A DNA stretch of 10,538 nt, from the NCBI GenBank assembly GCA_036939975.1, contig JALLPB010001252.1, forward strand, positions 1-10,538, read 5' to 3'. Every line of letters begins with the position of its first letter. Position 1 is the stretch's first letter. A model generated the notes under the pieces. That model saw only the letters and a list, made by a program, of their open reading frames with translations, had not been told where the DNA came from and ran no database searches. A program made the position numbers and the translations under genes. Shown piece after piece: positions 6,691 through 10,538 of the stretch. The stretch comes from Cyclostephanos tholiformis. Taxonomy: Eukaryota > Bacillariophyta > Thalassiosirophyceae > Thalassiosirales > Thalassiosiraceae.

Positions 6691-7744
6691 ATGATGGAAA
6701 TGGCAACACAGTTAGTCCATGGTCTGTCCCCTTTTCCTCTCTTTTTTTGCTCTTCAATTTTTGAGTTTCCTGTCAGATTAAAAAAAGGGGGGGGGGACCC
6801 ACTGGACCCCAAATCAAAGGAGTACGAGGCCATAGCAGCTACAGATGAGTTGCTATGCAACCTACTAGCTGGCAAACCATGTACCCAGTGGGTTTGTATT
6901 GTTCAAAAGTTGTACAAGCATGACTCATGGGTTGGTGCAGATGGCAAAAAGCACAAAAGAAAGTGCCCTAGGGGCTATGTTACTTTTTTAGACTGCCTTG
7001 AGCTACATAAGCTCACAGTCTTTTCTGCCGACACAGCCAAAAGGCAGCAATACTGCATCCAGCAGGGAATACAAAAGCCCCAATCGGCTACTGTAAGTTT
7101 ATTTCCCATGTGGAAGTACTGAACAGATATCTCAGATACCTCCCTACACTGAAGAACAGCCCCAAAGCTGTTGTGACTACCAAGCAAGGGAATGTCCCCT
7201 TCAAAGAGGCTGATCTAGCATCAATCATGTTGGCTGCTCTACCACTTTCATGGCAGAACTGGTACAGCCTGACACACTCCACTGTGCCTGAGGCACCACA
7301 TACACTATTAGCGGACCTGGAGAATATAGAGCGCATCATGATGGAGTGCTACAGCAAGAAACAGTGGTCGAAGGACAAGGCTGTTACAGCCTGTCCAGAA
7401 AAGGGAAAGCCAATGAAGGGCACGTCAAAAGGAGGCTCATCTGATTGAGTCTTGAAGAAAGAAAAACGTCTTGCCAGTAATGCAAGACTCACAGCAGAGC
7501 CCATCAGACTCACAACACAACTGAGTGTCACCATTGGGATAAGGATGGTAAGCCCCTTGGACAGTTTGGAGCCAAGCCATCCAAAAAACATAAGCCCTAC
7601 AAGAAGAATGGGGGCAAGAAAGGGCTTGCATACATGATGTCCATGCTCGAGGCTATTTTTCAGAAAGGCCAGAAAAAGGCCACAAAAAGTAAGAAGCGCA
7701 AGAAGCATGCATACAATTCTAGTAGCAATTCTGACAGTGAATAG
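6691..7744 (+). pseudogene. gag: Gypsy gag polyprotein, frameshifted
   Basis: Gag builds the cytoplasmic particle that packages the element RNA. Three frames follow one another: frame 1 (6691 to about 7100), frame 3 (about 7104-7448) and frame 2 (about 7451-7744). The first carries EYEAIAATDELLCNLL, and the second LPLSWQNWYSLTHS and a helical segment LLADLENIERIMMECYSKK, typical of the capsid-like part. The third holds a zinc knuckle with Cys at 7472 and 7481, His at 7511 and Cys at 7526 (CX2CX9HX4C), followed by a Lys-rich tail and an SSSNSDSE ending. That ending before TAG 7742-7744 may be the natural gag stop. One TAA (7478-7480) interrupts the knuckle. The start is uncertain: an A7G10 tract at 6780-6796 makes the first 35 codons unreliable, and the clear gag similarity begins after it. 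Confidence 0.8.
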
Positions 7745-8079
7745 GAAAGTTGGTCCGGTGACACGGGATTAGGTAGAGACAAGCGTCTTGAATTAGAGAA
7801 GCCAAATGACCGCATTTTCCCCGTCCGATTAAGTCACTACAACAGCTCTACAACAGCCCACAAGGATCCAAAAAGATTCAGGGATAACAAAATTTCAAAA
7901 AATCGTGCAAAAACAGGCAAAGTTATGGCAGTAGTAGTGGCAATGACTGTATTTTGTAGAGAGAAAAAGTAGCACAATGCTAATTTGCAAAAAAGGGCAA
8001 ATGTGCTAAATTTGAAGGAATTAGCTTTAAATGAGGCTAATTTATTCATAAACATGCTAAATCATGCCAAATTTGCACC
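7745..8079 (+). other. Decayed gag-pol linker
   Basis: This stretch of about 335 bases joins the gag stop to the protease. It keeps charged, Lys-rich fragments in several frames and no domain. It becomes A-rich between 7860 and 8060, with repeated short GCTAAAT/GCTAATTT words, and looks like the most eroded part of the element. Confidence 0.45.
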
Positions 8080-8619
8080 ACCAAGTACAAAAAAGGCACC
8101 AGCAAGAAGCTGATTGTCAAAGACACAATAACTAGGGTCCTACTCAACTCTGGTTCAAGTGGAGTCCTCCTATTCATGAAAAAGGGAGCTTCAAAAGACA
8201 CACCCGTTATTATAAGGGCTGTCCCACAGTCATGAGGTACTTCTAATGGCACCTTTGTCATGGAGAAGGTGGGTGACATCAAGATAGCCTTCATGGACTA
8301 CTCTAGCAGTAAAAGAGTTTATTTAGCACCTGACATTGTGGAGTACAAGCCAGGCCTGGATGCACCTATGTATGACCTCATCATTGGCAAAAATACCATG
8401 CATAAATTAGGGGTTGTATTGGACTATAAAGAAAGTATCATACAAATTCACAAAATCATCTTGCCCATGAAGGATATTGCAAATATGCAGCTCAAAACAA
8501 GCATTACCAGAGCACTAAGAAGCAATTCTAATCATGCTCAGGAACCAGTCAGCACTCACAGTGCTACCAAGTGTGTGGTAGAAATACTGGATGCAAAATA
8601 CACAAAAGCAGATATTTAG
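8080..8619 (+). pseudogene. pro: Gypsy retropepsin (aspartic protease), active-site Asp replaced
   Basis: This is the pol N-terminal protease, which matures the polyprotein as a homodimer. Frame 1 runs from about 8080 to TAG 8617-8619 with one internal TGA (8233-8235), where the family most likely has Trp (VPQS-x-GTSNGT). The active-site motif reads LLNSGSSG instead of the expected Asp-Ser/Thr-Gly: codon 8146-8148 is AAC, consistent with GAC to AAC. Further on, PMYDLIIGKNTMHKLGVV carries the Ile-Ile-Gly strand found near the C-terminus of retropepsins. About 50 more codons (TSITRALRSN, STHSATK, VEILDAKY) form the linker to RT. This copy would be catalytically dead even if it were read through. 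Confidence 0.82.
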
Positions 8620-9558
8620 CCATAGTTAGGGAGAACTGCTCTCACCTAAGTGCAACCAAAAGGGAGAAGCTGCTCTCAATGCTGCTCAAACACAAGCCAC
8701 TGTTCAACGGCACACTAGGTGACTGGAATTTACTGCCAGTATCCTTTGAGATAAAGGAAGATATGAAACCAATCATGGCAGGCCTTATCCCATCTTGCAA
8801 ATACATAAAGCAGTACTCATGAAAGAGATGAAAGAGAATTGGCTATGCAAAATTGGGGTTTTGACCATAATCAAGGTGGGCATCATCAACCTTCATAATA
8901 CCCAAGATGGATGGCACAGTTTGTACAATTTCCAATTTCAGGGAATTAAATAAATGCATAGTTCAGAAACCATATTCGATACTGAAAATCAGTACGACAC
9001 TGCAGGAGCTAGAAAGCATTGCATAAGTGACAGCCCTTGATTTAAACATGGACTATTACACCATTAGGTTAGATGCACAAGCATCAGAGATGTGTCCTAA
9101 CATCTTCCCCTGGGGAAAGTATTCATTAATAGACTTCCCATGGGATTTGGAGGGTCGGCAGACATTTTCCAAGCCCAAATGATGGACCTAATGGCATCCC
9201 TAGACTATGTGCAAGTTTACATAGATGATCTATTGATCACAACTAGAGAATCACTAGAGGATCACATCTCTAAAATAGATACAGTGTTTATATATGATTT
9301 CACGATGCCGGACTGAAAGTCAATGCGGCTAAGTCTTTCTTCTGTACCCACGAAATAGAATACCTTGGTTATATATTGATGAGAGGAGGGATCAAACCCC
9401 AACAGAAAAAGGTACAGGCAATACTCATGCTCAACCCACCCAACAATGTTAAGGAGTTGAGACTCTTCCTTGGAATGGTACAATACTACTGGGACATTTA
9501 GGCAAAGTGAAGTGAAATGCTTGCCCCTCTCTCAGATTCAGTGGGAGAGTGTGGATAA
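8613..9558 (+). pseudogene. pol: Gypsy reverse transcriptase, frameshifted
   Basis: The enzyme copies element RNA into DNA. Segments in order: frame 3 (8613-8797: LSATKREKLLSMLLK, GTLGDWNLLPVSFE), frame 2 (8798-8876: IHKAVLMKEM), frame 3 (8877-9130: STFIIPKMDGT, NFRELNKCIV, TALDLNMDYYTIRLD), frame 2 (9131-9300: LPMGFGGSADIFQAQMMDL, VYIDDLLITT), frame 1 (9301-9558: AGLKVNAAKSFF, EIEYLGYIL, LRLFLGMVQYY). The first metal-binding Asp (ALDL, 9039-9041) and both Asp of YIDD (9218-9229) are intact. Stops interrupt at TAA 9024-9026, TAG 9499-9501, TGA 9508-9510 and TAA 9556-9558. The order and spacing are those of a complete Ty3/gypsy RT fingers-palm-thumb region. Confidence 0.9.
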
Positions 9559-9598
9559 ATGAAAACCACCAAAAAACAAAACCAAGAAAAATCATCAG

Positions 9599-10226
9599 TG
9601 GTGGGATCCAATTCATCAAAAGGCATTTGACAACGTAAAGGCTACTATTGCCAAAGAAGTAGTCTTGGCTTATCCTGACTTCTCAAAGCCATTTTTCAGA
9701 TTTACACAGATGCATCCACATTGCAATTGGGAGCAGTAATTACTCAGGACAATAGACCAATCATGTTCTTCAGCAGGAAACATTCCATAATGCAAACCAA
9801 ATACAGTGTGACAGAAATTAAACTCTTGGCCATAGTGGAAACACTAAAAGAGTTCAAAGGCATGCTGTGAGGGCAGTCAATCAAAGTCTATACAGACCAC
9901 AAAAATCTCACATGAGATGCCTTAGGCTTGACTTCCAACAGAGTGTACCAATGGAGGTTGCTGCTGGAAGAACACCCTCCAGAAATTGTCTCTATTAAGG
10001 GGATACATAACACAGTCGCTGATGCTATCTCACGATTGGAATACTTTCCCTTGTTAAACTTGACAAATGAGTATACTCATGCCACAGTTCGAATACCTAC
10101 TGCCAAGCCTAGCACTAATCCCAACATATGGAAGACGTTTTTGAAACACTGGTGGTGCTACAATGAATGCCATGCCACAACAAACACAAATGACATCCAT
10201 ATGGATGCCATGATGCAAATCGCAGT
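9599..10226 (+). pseudogene. pol: Gypsy RNase H and tether, with two in-frame stops
   Basis: RNase H degrades the RNA strand of the replication hybrid. Frame 2 (9599-9699) carries the RT-RNase H connection (WWDPIHQKAFDNVKATI, VVLAYPDFSKP). Frame 1 from 9700 holds the domain: IYTDAS (first catalytic Asp), TEIKLLAIVETLKEF (catalytic Glu), YTDHKNL (second Asp) and NTVADAISRLEY (third Asp), so all four acidic positions remain. TGA at 9868-9870 falls where Trp is expected (GML-x-GQ), and TGA at 9913-9915 precedes DALGLTSNR, where the family probably has Arg. Downstream of 10050 the frame continues through a poorly conserved tether before shifting at about 10227. This is the longest well-preserved block of the element. 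Confidence 0.9.
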
Positions 10227-10538
10227 GATGATGATGACATATACCCTCTCACAACAGCAGAGATTGCAGAAGCCCAACAGGCTGATGTAACCTACAAACA
10301 CATCTTTAAGCACAATGCAGTTATCGATCAAGGACTGGAGATCAAACTCATTGAGAACACTCTATGTGTCTGGAAAAATGGTTGGCTTATCCCTTAGCCA
10401 CTCCAGAGACAGGCAATTCTGTGGTATCACCACCATCTGCAACATCCTGGACACACTCGTCTTGAGGAGATGATGAATGCTGCAATATACTGGAAAGGTA
10501 TGTGTACCACAATCCAGTCACTAACAAAGTCCTGCAAG
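10227..10538 (+). pseudogene. int: Gypsy integrase N-terminal zinc-binding region, cut by the window edge
   Basis: Integrase inserts the DNA copy into the host chromosome. Frame 3 from 10227 reads YPLTTAEIAEAQQAD, then LEIKLIENTLCVWKNG, a TAG at 10395-10397 (probably from a Lys codon), and HHHLQHPGHTRLEEMM followed by YWKGM and SCK at the very end. The two His separated by a short spacer begin the HHCC zinc-binding motif. The first Cys is in SCK at the edge, and the second would lie just outside. The catalytic DDE core is not in the window. The arrangement downstream of RNase H confirms the Ty3/gypsy order. Confidence 0.87.

Larger units (their letters stand above)
6691..10538 (+). mobile_element. 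Degenerate Ty3/gypsy LTR retrotransposon, 3' end outside the window
   Basis: The domain order is gag, aspartic protease, reverse transcriptase, RNase H, integrase. Integrase downstream of RNase H marks the Ty3/gypsy arrangement rather than Copia. Frameshifts and stops occur throughout, so the copy is old and non-autonomous. I found no convincing 5' LTR or primer-binding site to its left; the left border is set by the first open frame leading into gag and could lie further upstream. The integrase catalytic core and the 3' LTR would lie beyond 10538. The style of the gag tail, RT and RNase H motifs suggests the gypsy groups common in diatoms, from memory of the family only. Confidence 0.9.

Noticed and set aside
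7349..7708. 119-codon minus-strand frame opposite gag
   Set aside because: It is antisense to the zinc knuckle and the Lys-rich gag tail, whose plus-strand motifs are clear. The openness reflects the codon composition of gag.
8233..9915. TGA codons at Trp or Arg positions (8233, 9868, 9913), suggesting a genetic code in which TGA is not a stop
   Set aside because: TAA (7478, 9024, 9556) and TAG (9499, 10395) also interrupt the same reading path, and frameshifts are frequent. Pseudogene decay explains all of them.

Overview
The window looks like transposon-rich, non-coding nuclear DNA from a eukaryote. No reading frame exceeds about 170 codons, and I see no intact gene, no operon layout and no bacterial signals. 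What can be recognised is fossil mobile-element coding sequence full of frameshifts and stops. The best-preserved element, a Ty3/gypsy retrotransposon, has gag and pol features that I associate with elements common in diatom and related stramenopile genomes: an extended zinc knuckle ending in HNTxEC, a Lys/Ser-rich gag tail, and an RNase H segment ending NTVADAISR. I therefore favour a diatom or related alga. This is inference from family resemblance, not a search result.

Layout. 1-560: a possible tRNA-promoter relic, then a GTAC-dense stretch with short inverted repeats. 656-1719: a degraded plus-strand gene with a Ulp1/C48-type cysteine peptidase domain, an unrecognised middle region and a Cys-rich tail. 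Its catalytic Cys codon is now a stop. 1720-1984: AT-leaning spacer. 1985-2470: a dense array of diverged palindromes built from one 19-base arm. 2500-3640: relatively GC-rich DNA with overlapping minus-strand frames of unknown nature. 3640-4550: nothing firm. 4550-4949: a plus-strand fossil frame of unknown family. 4950-5640: nothing firm apart from a 16-bp palindrome. 5642-5996: two copies of a 73-bp repeat; the first leads into a tRNA-like A box/B box pair, which suggests a SINE. 6464-6623: three inverted repeats, including a 73-nt near-perfect hairpin. 6691-10538: the gypsy element in the order gag, protease, reverse transcriptase, RNase H, integrase. It runs off the right edge within the integrase zinc-binding region.

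The genes do not work together now. The gypsy genes would once have served one replication cycle: gag particle, protease maturation, RT/RNase H copying, integrase insertion. Here the protease active-site Asp codon reads Asn, and pol needs at least eight frame changes plus several stop readthroughs to be read. The less familiar material is the C48/Cys-rich gene, the palindrome array, the 73-nt hairpin and the paired SINE-like repeats.
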